Of a stretch of 64,000 nt of DNA, positions 55,901 to 63,085 are shown piece after piece. The notes beneath the pieces were generated by a model. The model saw only the letters and a program-made list of their open reading frames with translations, was not told the origin of the DNA and did not search any database. The translations under genes were made by a program, and so were the position numbers. Positions within the stretch are counted from its first letter, which is position 1, and each line of letters begins with the position of its first letter. Source of the stretch: Cercospora beticola (Eukaryota; Ascomycota; Dothideomycetes; Mycosphaerellales; Mycosphaerellaceae); NCBI RefSeq assembly GCF_033473495.1, contig NC_088935.1, positions 4,836,001 through 4,900,000 on the forward strand. The letters run 5' to 3'.

Positions 55901-57217
55901 GCCCTGTGCCTCTTCTTCGTCTTCGTCTTGAACTGCGTTTGGATCCTGCCAATAAGGACCTCCCTCCGCCCAAGGGCTACCTGGCATATGTCCTCCTCGT
56001 CTAGGCCCAGTCATATAACGATAGCCCAACGAAGGGTCAGAGTTCGCAAACGCAACAGCGTCTCTCGGACCCAGGTCGAAGTGCGGGTCAGCGGCAACTT
56101 CTGGGATAGTCAGAGCCAGATTCAAATCATCATCCTCGTCTTCTTTGTCTAGCTGTTCTTCCTGGTAAGGTTCCAACCTGGCACGAGGTTTGCGGCGGAC
56201 TGGAGAGGGAACAGCATTTCCTTGGGCGAAGAAATACGCATATTCTGGGTGCGTCTGGCTAGCCAGCCATTGCGCCTGCTGCTCTTGCTCGAGGCGAGCC
56301 CAGCTTCTTGGACCGCGTGGAGAGTACCCAGTGAAGTCCCTGACGAATTGATTGCTGCGTTCTGGAGGTTGATTCCGAGGCTCATCGTGGTGACTGACTC
56401 CATCATAACGGTGCGGCTCACTCGCTTCATCGAAATGTACTCTGGGTGTCTCTTCTCCATCGGCCAAGTAGCCTGAGGCGACGGTCGGCCGTCTGCCAGG
56501 CTGCCAGGCCGGGCTGAGCTCCTTGAAGCCGTCTGAAACTTCAGACAGACCAGATACATCCACATCTTCTTCGTCTTCACGAGGAACGTAGTCCAAATCG
56601 TTTTCGTCGTCATACCCGTGACCAGCGAACAGTGAGAATGGCTGCTGTCCGGTTTCGCCCGCAGTCATATCGTCAATCTCACGCCTTTCAACATCGGAGA
56701 ACGAACTCGCGCTAGGTCCCCTTCGACTGACGTTCTTGCCTCGACCAGCTTTCCGATGACTCCCAAAGCCTTGGTATTTACTCATCCATGTGGCAGGAGA
56801 CAAAGGGTACAGTGCTTTATGGTGCTTGACCGCCTTCTGATGCGCCCTGAATTGTTCTGCCTCATTGAGTTCAGGGTCAAGACTCCCAAGTCCAGGAGTT
56901 GTGCCTGCTTTGGTAAGGCCATAACGGTACATTCTTAGTGTGCGGAGCTCACGTGGACTCAGGTTTTGACGGAACTCTTCGGGAGTTTGAGGACTTCTCC
57001 TGGAGAATTTTGGAATAGGTGGTGAACGTTGGGGTGTCCATGGTGGAGGACGTTGCGCGGCGCTTGTTCTCCGGTTGGAATGCCGAATCGGTCCTGACGC
57101 AGCAGTCCGGCTTGATCGATCTTGCCGGAGACGCTTTGGGCTGCGTTCACGATTCTCTGGATCTATTCCTCCTGGTGGAGCGTGATCAGCAGTTGGTATC
57201 TTACGTTTCGGAGCCAT
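49928..57217 (-). CDS. giant intronless low-complexity coiled-coil protein with two WW-like modules (2,429 aa), unknown
   Basis: One uninterrupted frame from ATG 57217 to a stop at 49928. From the N-terminus: a basic nuclear-signal region (MAPKRKIP, SPKRLRQDR); a moderately ordered part with KHHKALYPLSPATWMSKYQG (about 130-150); acidic tracts; three 39-40-residue repeats centred on LPPLSRSxPRLxRND (about 520-630); WW-like module 1 (about 789-850); acidic and Pro-rich linkers; WW-like module 2 (about 1329-1395); GPGRRA and NGGNQQ repeats; a long Cys-containing coiled coil (about 1550-2050); a basic Lys/Gly/Pro segment; a poly-Glu run (about 2117-2163); and a conserved-looking helical tail with RIRDINADLREKLDASLMES and a bipartite basic end (KKRKRSG, QKRRRK). 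No enzyme domain. A nuclear scaffold is the simplest inference. The intact 7.3-kb frame argues for selection. Confidence 0.75.
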   Translation of the reverse strand: MAPKRKIPTADHAPPGGIDPENRERSPKRLRQDRSSRTAASGPIRHSNRRTSAAQRPPPWTPQRSPPIPKFSRRSPQTPEEFRQNLSPRELRTLRMYRYGLTKAGTTPGLGSLDPELNEAEQFRAHQKAVKHHKALYPLSPATWMSKYQGFGSHRKAGRGKNVSRRGPSASSFSDVERREIDDMTAGETGQQPFSLFAGHGYDDENDLDYVPREDEEDVDVSGLSEVSDGFKELSPAWQPGRRPTVASGYLADGEETPRVHFDEASEPHRYDGVSHHDEPRNQPPERSNQFVRDFTGYSPRGPRSWARLEQEQQAQWLASQTHPEYAYFFAQGNAVPSPVRRKPRARLEPYQEEQLDKEDEDDDLNLALTIPEVAADPHFDLGPRDAVAFANSDPSLGYRYMTGPRRGGHMPGSPWAEGGPYWQDPNAVQDEDEEEAQGQDENQEEPQDEEGESEDEEESDDDLPAAPPPTREGPPPTPTPSVPQDPQSLAWLFPDNPDELDEDETEDEEPPRQRRRISSGDRFDRAAALEQLPPLSRSQPRLDRNDLPPVQGPSRHVTFREDYDRAVALGQLPPLSRSAPRLGRNDSPPVPGPFRGFPNRDEDRGAALGHLPPLPSTQTRPERPDSPLSSDGEVVSWDDFRRDAAAGRMPPPPPPPGRRPPGSDGRRARFTMPAGDGGGGSGADEEQDDDAEDNVNSEQDDAGEESRPHGPSRSPRTPPPYRQSFLSSRAGAGASIREARAAAAPLSPTNHFNWAIDDRATYRIDNGIITRVAQGVRHVPDGDQPQWLPEDWTPYQDGPGDYIYYEDPIGNRFWRAPARVPGYPRFQKTHFYGADGLLHPINGADGYQNPTGEPRGGTNNPERVVLAQQLRELEQRPPTPPPAYGENTTRDVFWQPYAEGEPDSPERRARIARARERDNTRYRPQYFNEIHEDRRRISDDRDTRTRGNRPQRRASLPLTPGGRRFGPNASLFGAPPRPPPYAPRTPPAGRRRASSQALSDILRGTPSVASSSSHGTTPREQRLDAILSNDPWAGTEPLPDIDWYENRARQYEELHGVEDEQADGDEEDEETDGEEEEEEGTDDAEDETDDEEDEDEDDEPPPPPLLAAGRRPRFIPRRARFITPSENGGGGGGRSSSSPSVPLSTDGMSPNTRRIHDLFDDGTPSDIESLPEADYYDDQEGDDEAPDEHDNDRSGDDDMGSDGDHDENANATADDAQGNQNNEREDSLASYQSENDEIPIPNSGQARIRLRRRRIPSGAFAERNGDGYVFRRTSTNRDIGPLPSPAVTEGGIVDQNLYYDLWRDGLPYPIPNEEEAWHPLNRVNRMYLPEGWSYTQHAFRPNTYYYYDAEHRRQWYAPPALPGVPNMGLTHQWGPTGVLQPVGDDTNQPYPGSPTRSGDAHGLPISTNRPRGDLVADGNRPTANQNNFGNQQPPVTPPNPGSRAGPRRRAGPGRRAGPRQVPALVRTDSDELNVDNGANLPNPFEVNGGNQQNGGNQQNPNWWLRRDGAPQVLGTPTPVGVQRQPQQDGLPVGPNGNRAWDYIPPVAQLLHEANEEEMITLQADNRALRQRIQEQEARINDLDVQLPALQDENARAANRIQELTQERDHALQQRDNAVLAEQNQTQNLEREWHAAEHFRQDAEAQRARADNLTVDLERQAYAAETFRQDAEAQRVGVDNRTAALERTERYLTDLDNQLTERDQQIAERDQQIEDLMDEIAEVNERGNNAQRPNDPRSPLQNSRSPPAQPRRSPSAAGGEGEDSNDDPAKKVEDLFRDLNQKLDDCRKHGADLQRQLDECRAHGNTLQRDLSQSQVDAETAETSASERERELERQVEHLRDEVEASRDVRGQPQTGSDVCKKKCENLEKKVQKLKEEAAKCRREMDRAHEKLAQEQQKPSRDADAAQREYERAEKLEEQIGRWRDSFNAERAKVAKLEAALRNAKGPTGDDDDDEGCEGRCRRAEAALRECEEQLEALQDDYRDLANENERLTADADSSSSGDIRALREQIKKLKVLGRKKADEAADLQKKLDECEKHRKRADKGAEAAKKGQRSAGPSGRGNTGARGGRKGQRKPPPGRKGAGAKPGKKTAAGGKGAKRKPLQRAWGRDEEGRLVSIDVEPEEEEEQEQEEEEEEEEEEEEEEEEEEEEEEEEEEEEEEEEQEEEGQGDEESSEHSGSEHSESEGEEQQGPPASDTSEEIPPFEEEEELSDPSEPDTDVEDEGDDAADAEDTQGRARLTPLPTEIRRSHAHLSPHPHSRTSSLRTPRPAIPSLHPLDSAPHPFAQFPHNSPHRSPRDRNPSAAFPVHVNHRPLTPLISPGSLARIRDINADLREKLDASLMESETLRMSNKTVRDWHHEQHVGHAKLRTDFDDLLERNWVLEKGQRELVEEVGLLTRELENAGKKRKRSGEDGEGYADRRDSQKRRRK
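50741..50828. repeat. CTC trinucleotide microsatellite (about 29 units) encoding poly-Glu
   Basis: An uninterrupted CTC/TCC run on the plus strand; on the coding (minus) strand it is GAG repeated about 29 times, flanked by mixed GAA/GAG/CAG codons. Uniform codon use shows recent triplet slippage rather than old poly-Glu. Confidence 0.95.
52081..52122. repeat. 21-bp tandem duplication (one heptad) in the giant gene
   Basis: Two adjacent 21-base units beginning tctgttgatctctctctg. On the coding strand they give ERDQQIA and ERDQQIE, exactly one coiled-coil heptad each. Confidence 0.9.
52178..52345. repeat. 84-bp tandem duplication (four heptads) in the giant gene
   Basis: The anchor ctcgctgggcctcagcatcc occurs at 52192 and again at 52276. 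The 84-base period encodes 28 residues, exactly four heptads, both copies containing FRQDAEAQR. Confidence 0.88.
52721..52756. repeat. 18-bp tandem duplication encoding NGGNQQ
   Basis: Two 18-base units, ctgctggttaccgccatt and ctgctgattaccgccatt, differing at one base, in frame in the giant gene. Confidence 0.85.
52842..52895. repeat. three 18-bp units encoding a GPGRRA-like hexapeptide
   Basis: Three units of the form ggNccagctctacNccNN at 52842, 52860 and 52878. On the coding strand they give SRAGPR, RRAGPG and RRAGPR, a short basic Gly/Pro repeat. Confidence 0.85.
55330..55660. repeat. 117-120-bp minisatellite, three units, in the giant gene
   Basis: Related units start near 55388, 55505 and 55625. 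Each encodes about 39-40 residues with the core LPPLSRSxPRLxRNDxPPV; the C-terminal-most protein copy (lowest coordinates) is the most diverged. Periods are multiples of three. Confidence 0.8.
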
Positions 57218-57665
57218 GTCGTATCCTCGGTGCCAATGACTGGTGTTGGATGGAAGCTCAGAGCTTGAGGCGAGGTCAGATAGCTGAAGCTTGCGTCTGG
57301 ATTGTTTCCATCAAAGAACAAGATGTTCTTTGACTTTGATCGCCGGATCCGGCAGCCCCCCTCGTGAATGAGTCGGGATGCAAGGCTGCTGTTCATTGTT
57401 CCCTATTGCAACGAACAGCAGATTCGAACCAAGTCCTGATCGTGTCCCAAGATGATTGAGTCTCGTGATCACGATTGCGAGTCCGAGGAAACAAAAGTTG
57501 AACTTCACTCACATTCCTGCCAAGACTTCGGTCTGGCCATCATGCAAACTCAAAAATTTCATTGGATATCGCTATCATACGCTTGTATCGCTAATTCTAC
57601 GTTGTCTATCAGCATGATTCTCGTGACAAGTCTCATTGTAACCACAACCGGGATTGACGTGCAAC
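57218..57665. other. intergenic; promoter of the giant gene
   Basis: About 450 bases between the start of the giant gene and the stop of the glutaminyl cyclase gene, both minus strand. It contains a 9-bp perfect inverted repeat at 57386-57421. Nothing else was recognised. Confidence 0.45.
57386..57421. repeat. inverted repeat (hairpin) upstream of the giant gene
   Basis: CTGCTGTTC at 57386-57394 is mirrored by GAACAGCAG at 57413-57421; three further pairs (TTG with CAA) extend the stem after one mismatch. It could be a dimeric regulator site or an RNA hairpin in a leader. Confidence 0.4.
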
Positions 57666-58787
57666 TCACAGCTCATCTCGTTCTCCAACACTAGGCACAA
57701 CCCTTTGCATGTCAAAATAGCCCTCGAGATCCATCCACTCCGCCGCAAAGGCCGTCGTCAACATAGCCCAGTCTTCCACGGTGGGCATATCCAAGTGCTC
57801 TCCGTCATCATTAATTGTATGCCAGACTTGCGGGAACGGACTTGTAATGATGTGCAGAATATCCACACCCCTAGCCATGAACGGGAGATGATCGTCTTCC
57901 ACCATGCCTCCGCTCCAATAATCCGTACTCGATTTGCCACCTTCGTGCAGGAACGCACTTCCTTTGCTTTTGAACACTCCTGCTTTACGCAACCGCTGCT
58001 CCGCATCGGCCATTTTCTGGTACGCCCAGTGCGTAGTTTTGAAGTAAGATGGAACTTTGGGGTTCTTGCTCCCTAGCAGATCCAGCAACACGAACAGATC
58101 AATGGATCTCAGCGGGTTGCGGAAGTTGCTCAGTGCTCCATACTGCGTAGCTTCCCATTCTTCTGCCAGACTTCGGGCACCGTATAACGAATCTTCATGT
58201 GTCCACTGCAGAAAAGCCTCCTCTCCATCCAGGAGCAAGATCTGTATACCTCGGTAGCCTTCCAAAGCTCCGGCATCCATGTAGGTCCCTTCTGCTTCCT
58301 CTTTCGCCCACTTCTTCGTCAAAGCGTCGTCGATCGACCTCGCAGCATGCAGCAACATGGCACAAGGGGCGGCAGAATCCGTAGCACCAATGAAGCCTTT
58401 CGGCGAGAGTTTGCTATCGTAGTGGGCGACCAAGGCAAGTCTCGAGACATCTCCTTCCCCATCTGCCCAGGGTGGGTCGCGGGTTGCGATTATGTTGACG
58501 AAAGGGACTTCTTTACCCCTTGAGGTAGGAGTAGTTGCACTGCTGTTTTGATACGATAGCTTCCATTTGGGAAGTTGTGTATTGAAGAATTCCACAAAGT
58601 GGTTCTGCACCTTTGTCGACCCCGGTGTGCCTGGCACGCGGGGGATCAGGATCGGGGCGAGGAGCGAGCCAGTTTTGATGTCGAAGTCGGCGCCAGGGAG
58701 AGGCAGCGACTTCAAAGTCGCGTCGGAAAGGGCGGTCCATGCCAGTGTCTCGCGCAGGAGCGCAGGGAGGAGGTAGAGGAGCTTCAT
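57666..58787 (-). CDS. glutaminyl-peptide cyclotransferase (M28-like, secretory pathway)
   Basis: A single exon of 373 aa with an N-terminal signal peptide (MKLLYLLPALLRETLAWT). It carries the zinc-site residues of glutaminyl cyclases: Asp in LALVAHYDSK, Glu in ILLLDGEEAF and His in WHTINDDGEHLD. LLDLLGSKNPKVPSYF and VEDDHLPFMARGVDILHII are further family segments. The enzyme converts N-terminal glutamine of secreted proteins to pyroglutamate in the secretory pathway, protecting them from aminopeptidases. It is divergent from the mitochondrial protein gene at 59088, with 300 bases between starts. Confidence 0.9.
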   Translation of the reverse strand: MKLLYLLPALLRETLAWTALSDATLKSLPLPGADFDIKTGSLLAPILIPRVPGTPGSTKVQNHFVEFFNTQLPKWKLSYQNSSATTPTSRGKEVPFVNIIATRDPPWADGEGDVSRLALVAHYDSKLSPKGFIGATDSAAPCAMLLHAARSIDDALTKKWAKEEAEGTYMDAGALEGYRGIQILLLDGEEAFLQWTHEDSLYGARSLAEEWEATQYGALSNFRNPLRSIDLFVLLDLLGSKNPKVPSYFKTTHWAYQKMADAEQRLRKAGVFKSKGSAFLHEGGKSSTDYWSGGMVEDDHLPFMARGVDILHIITSPFPQVWHTINDDGEHLDMPTVEDWAMLTTAFAAEWMDLEGYFDMQRVVPSVGERDEL

Positions 58788-59087
58788 ATTGGGCGGGACT
58801 CGGTCTTAGGTATTGTTCGATGTGCAGCTGGAGATATTCGGCGGGATCAAGCCATTGCGAGCGGAGTGCTCGTCCTTGCAGAGTGATCAGGCGGCGCCCA
58901 ACAGCATCCAGGTCACTCCCTGCAACGGCCTCGAGGCATATCACTCGAGCATTGTCAGTCGGAGGTGCCAATGTTGGCGACGTTACCTCGCACCCCATGC
59001 CAAGGGTGCTGATCGCGGCGGAATTCCGCTCCGCCGCGCTGCACTTCTCGGAGGTGACCAGCTACAACTTTCATCCATCAGCATGTG
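58788..59087. other. bidirectional promoter
   Basis: 300 bases between the divergent starts of the glutaminyl cyclase gene and the mitochondrial membrane protein gene. Open frames crossing it are continuations of neighbouring frames without coding support. Confidence 0.5.
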
Positions 59088-59954
59088 ATGTCCTCGATTC
59101 ACAGCCTGCTCAGGCAGGCCAGCTGCATCAGATGCACCGCTCGACTCGTATCACGAAATGCCACGCCGGCAACATCGCGCCTCCGCGCTCAATGGCACGT
59201 CCGAACATTCCAACAGCCATCACGCCTTGCTAGCACAGCAGCTCCTCAAGCACGCCAGAAAAGTCCAGTCCTGACCAATGTCTACCGCGCTGGCACAGCC
59301 GCTACTCTCTCAGTCGGTATCACTCGCGTGGCAACCATTGTGGTCTTCCTTGCAGGCTCCACCGTCTACGCTCCATCCTACGTCTTCAGTCCAGACCACT
59401 CCAATTGGCTTGCCCTGGCTTTTCTGGTCGCTTCAGCAGTCCCCGCCATCGTGACAGCACTTGCGACTGGCCCCATGGTGCATGCGATCAGAGTTCATGT
59501 GCCAGACAATATCAAGCGATCCGGGAAAGAGGCGTTGCGAAGATTCAGCGCGAAGACTCCTCCGGACACAAAAGTGGAGTTATCATTCATGCGGTTCATG
59601 CCGTGGCCACAGAAAAGAATAGTTTCGTTCGCTACGCTCAGGAGGTTGAGGCCGAGCTTGAGAAGTGGCATCAGTAATTTGGAATATCTACCACGGGACG
59701 ACAGACGGGACGCAGCCAAACGAAAAGAGTATCCATTATTTGACGCGTTGCTGAGAAGATGGATGGCGAGATACTACGTGAACAGAAATCAAAAAAAAGA
59801 TCGCGCAGCTGTGCCGGGCGTTTGGGACGGAATGTGGAAGCAGATACCGTTCTCTGGAGAAGGCGATGATTATGTGCCGTTGGAGAGCGCCCCGAGACCA
59901 TCTCCCAAGTTGAGACCTCCAGTGCCACCAATGGCCCCGATTGGCAGACCCTGA
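59088..59954 (+). CDS. mitochondrial membrane protein, TMEM70/TMEM186/TMEM223-like
   Basis: A single exon of 288 aa; I start at ATG 59088 because the codon before it is GTG. The first 60 residues are rich in Arg, Ser and Ala with no acidic residues (SRLRAQWHVRTFQQPSRLAS), a mitochondrial presequence. Two hydrophobic helices follow: VGITRVATIVVFLAGSTVYA and LALAFLVASAVPAIVTALAT, then GPMVHAIRVHVP, the layout of the TMEM70-type family. The matrix-side C-terminal part is basic and ends in Pro-rich sequence. Animal relatives help assemble respiratory complexes; the fungal role is not known to me. Confidence 0.7.
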   Translation: MSSIHSLLRQASCIRCTARLVSRNATPATSRLRAQWHVRTFQQPSRLASTAAPQARQKSPVLTNVYRAGTAATLSVGITRVATIVVFLAGSTVYAPSYVFSPDHSNWLALAFLVASAVPAIVTALATGPMVHAIRVHVPDNIKRSGKEALRRFSAKTPPDTKVELSFMRFMPWPQKRIVSFATLRRLRPSLRSGISNLEYLPRDDRRDAAKRKEYPLFDALLRRWMARYYVNRNQKKDRAAVPGVWDGMWKQIPFSGEGDDYVPLESAPRPSPKLRPPVPPMAPIGRP

Positions 59955-60213
59955 GAGTGCTCAGTAGGAGCCAAGCATCGTCTTACGAAGCTTGCGAGAC
60001 CTCGGACGAACTGTGGCACGAATGAGCTGCAAACAAGTTGAAGCATCTGCTCGACAGAGCGCACGGCCATACTGACATATCCTCTATGCCAGCAGAGTAA
60101 TGCACGGACTCAGTCGCCATCGAATACAAGTGCAAATGCAACCAAGTACGCAGTCGCCCTCAGCTCACCCTCAACGAAATTATGCGAATGCTCCACCAGG
60201 TGTTCCGCCAATA

Positions 60214-60795
60214 TTAACAATCCACTGCCGAATCATAATTTTTCTCCACCACCGCCGGCGATGCTGCTGCCGAAGATTCCGCTGTCGACGACTCCGCTAC
60301 CGACGCATACGTCTCGATCGCCATCGCCAACATAGCCCTCCTTCCACACTTCTCCGTCTCTACACACTCCCTTACCCTCTCCCGCAACTCGGGCTCCAGG
60401 ATCTGAAACTCCTCGTCCTCCAACAACTTCCTTAACTCCTTCAAAAGGTTACCAATTCCCTTGACCAGCCCCCTCTTCGCCGCCTCCGTTGGTGCCAAGG
60501 GCAATACCACCTCCGGCATCCTCGCGAAATTTAAACTGTGGTAATCGAAATAACAGGAGCGGAACCTTCGTGTATTGCGCTCCGTGTGATCTCTCACATT
60601 GGCCACCACTACTTCGGACCAGATCTCTAATGCTTCGTCGAATTCGTCAACTGCCATTTTGATGCTCTTCGGATCCCCTGGATTTAGAGGCGGGAGCTGC
60701 TTAAGCCGTTGGATCTCGTTGGTGAAGAGCTCGTTGGCGGCGCCGTGGGCTCTTATGTCCTCCTGCGCTGCTATGGCGTTGTGTATTTGTTCCAT
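60214..60795 (-). CDS. hypothetical helical protein (193 aa)
   Basis: A single exon from ATG 60795. Almost entirely helical and charged: IAAQEDIRAHGAANELFTNE, AVDEFDEALEIWSEVVVANV, ELRKLLEDEEFQILEPELRE, then MLAMAIETYASVAES and an Ala/Ser-rich end. A conserved-looking central segment is FRSCYFDYHSLNFARMPEVV. No signal peptide, membrane segment or recognised family. It is convergent with the mitochondrial protein gene (260-base gap). Confidence 0.6.
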   Translation of the reverse strand: MEQIHNAIAAQEDIRAHGAANELFTNEIQRLKQLPPLNPGDPKSIKMAVDEFDEALEIWSEVVVANVRDHTERNTRRFRSCYFDYHSLNFARMPEVVLPLAPTEAAKRGLVKGIGNLLKELRKLLEDEEFQILEPELRERVRECVETEKCGRRAMLAMAIETYASVAESSTAESSAAASPAVVEKNYDSAVDC

Positions 60796-61903
60796 CGCTG
60801 ATGCTGGTGAAAGTTTGCTGCTTGTATGTTGATGAAGTGAGAGGTTGCTTTTGACGATTTAGAACTTTCATCGTGAATCTACTGTTTTGGCTGCGAAGAG
60901 GAATTGTTTGCTAGGAAGGAGCAGTAATCGCTCAAACTGCAAGAGTGAATGAGTTCGACGGGCAAGAAATGCATCTTCCCCTGTCTGTCACCCGCAAGAT
61001 CTAGCAAGTGCCCGACAGGTTTCCATTGTACCTGCAAAGACCAAACATACGCGCAATGGAAAGCGCTCTGCGCCGTTCAGCATGCACATCGAAGCTCGAG
61101 ACATGCTTCGAGCCATAGCAAGGTTGGACACAATTCAACACAATTCAACTTGAATGCTTTCCGACGCTGTCAATTGATCAGACTGGATCTTCGGATCGGT
61201 CGAATCTTCTCACGTGGGTCGATCGGAGCTCTGTCCTACATATCTGACAGCCCGAACGGCGAACAAAGAACGCAGCATTACACAGAATCGCATAGCCATA
61301 GATTCTGTGAGACCATTGTCGCATTTTCGCGATCACAGCCACGCGCAGAATAGAACCAGCAGGGGCAGTTTTCGATGCCTCATGCCAAGAAACCGCAGCG
61401 GCAACCTGATAGCGCAACACAGGCACGCCCACATTCGCGACCTTCTTCCGACACATCCAAGACCTGCACAAAACAAGGTCTACGTTCTAAACGCAGAAGA
61501 AGCCATTGACATGTCGCCCCGGTTTCGTGCCGCTCGATATAGTACTCATGCAGGAGCGGAACCACAATGCAAGTGGGCGGCGCTTATAGATCCTGCGTGG
61601 TTCGCCCAATCCTTCGCTTGCTTCGAGACATCCTCACCTTAGCTTGTGTCAAGTTTCCGCGCCGCAATGACGAACGCGCCCACGAAGGCTGGAGTATTCG
61701 AGCCTCGAACCGGTCAGGACTGGCCTTTTATGTTCAAGAGGCTCGTCCGTCCTGGGCAAGAGCCTGGTTCAGTTTCATCCACATTCGTTCTGGTTTGGAC
61801 GTTCGCTCTATGTGAGGTTTACATATATCGTCAGAGCTTCTACTCTACTCTTGTTTGAGGAAAGAGTCAGACATCTGCTGGATCCTAAAACACAGGACAC
61901 AAC
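60796..61903. other. intergenic, divergent promoter region
   Basis: About 1.1 kb between two divergent small genes. Frames at 61214-61642 plus and 61178-61471 minus overlap and lack conserved character. No repeat or RNA gene was found. Confidence 0.45.
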
Positions 61904-62419
61904 ATGTCTAGCATAACTTCAAGTCTATCGGCGTCGTCCACAAGCGCGACTGCTTCTGCCACAAGCACCGATGCCACATACGACTTCAGCATCAAAGAAG
62001 CCACAATCCGAAACACAGCAATCGGAGTCTGTCTAGCCTTATTCGTCTTCCTCATCTGCGCCCTCGTCGGACTGGAAATCATGCGCCGGCGCATGAAGCG
62101 AATGCGAAAACAACTCCTCAAGTACATGCGACAAGAAGAAGGAGGCTACAGCACGCAATACTTGTCTCCCGACACCAGGGTCAAGATGGAACGAACGGGC
62201 AGCACGCCCGTCAGCTCCGATAGCGCGCGATATCAACTCGTCAGTCCGGTGGCCAGAGCTCCCGAGCGGAGCGTCACTGAGATTTCTGGACAAGGAGAGT
62301 TGTACGAGTCCGACGCGAGATCTGTGAATAGTTTCCATCGCGGGGACACCAGGAAACATAACAAGAATGTTTCGAGCAAGTGGTATGATTTGAGAGCGTA
62401 TACGCATCGGGACTCCTGA
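61904..62419 (+). CDS. small single-pass membrane protein (171 aa), unknown
   Basis: A single exon. Residues 1-30 are Ser/Thr/Ala-rich (likely outside the cell and O-glycosylated), followed by a membrane helix (NTAIGVCLALFVFLICALVG) and a strongly basic stop-transfer (RRRMKRMRKQ). The cytosolic tail has phospho-acceptor-like segments (TGSTPVSSDSARYQLVSPV). This layout is that of a type I/III cell-surface protein resembling the wall-stress (WSC/Mid2) style but without a WSC domain. There is no cleavable signal peptide. Function unknown. Confidence 0.65.
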   Translation: MSSITSSLSASSTSATASATSTDATYDFSIKEATIRNTAIGVCLALFVFLICALVGLEIMRRRMKRMRKQLLKYMRQEEGGYSTQYLSPDTRVKMERTGSTPVSSDSARYQLVSPVARAPERSVTEISGQGELYESDARSVNSFHRGDTRKHNKNVSSKWYDLRAYTHRDS

Positions 62420-63085
62420 GGAATCTGCTCGAATAGAAACCGGTTTTGAGCTTGATTTTGAGAAGAATTAATGACCCATGGCGAGGCTTGCGAAGTCGAA
62501 CTGGAAGTGACTAGAAATTTTGGGAATCACATCTCCTCGCGATCTTGAGCCTCGCTGGAATGAGACTCTTTCTGGATTGCCTTGTTGGGCGCGAAGACAG
62601 AACTATTGACGTCCCTCTGAGGACAAGGCAATGTGTAAGTTACTGCAATCGAAATGGAGCGCGTGGAGCAGCCGGCGTTCATGGAATGGAAACACCAGCT
62701 GCGTCGTTCGACATACTCAAGTCCGAGACCTGTTGGTGGCATCGACCTCTACGCCTATCCCACGAGCCACTTCGAGAGTTCGCGAAACTTTACGCTATCA
62801 TATCGAGGAATGGATAAAGTAGTCACGATTCAATGCTGTTGAAGGATTTCAGAACGCCACTTGCACGATGCATCGAAACAGCAACTCACCCTCAGGCTAT
62901 CTCTCCGACGACAGCTGGATTCACATCAGGAAAAGAAATAAGAAGGATACGATGCAGAGTAATCGTAGAGCCTCAAAGAGCCACACGAAACACGAAATCA
63001 ATTTTTGTCTATCATCAAGTCCATGGGTATCCGTCTCAAGTCATAGCTCATCTCATGTCATGCCAAAAACCAAATCATGATCACT
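62420..63085. other. intergenic, convergent 3' flanks
   Basis: About 670 bases between the stop of the small membrane protein and the stop of the ZIP transporter. Short frames near 62545-63129 plus are not convincing. Confidence 0.45.

Noticed and set aside
57411..57432. GGTTCGAATC on the minus strand, resembling a tRNA B box
   Set aside because: The flanking bases do not form a T-stem and no A box or acceptor stem could be placed, so it is not a tRNA.
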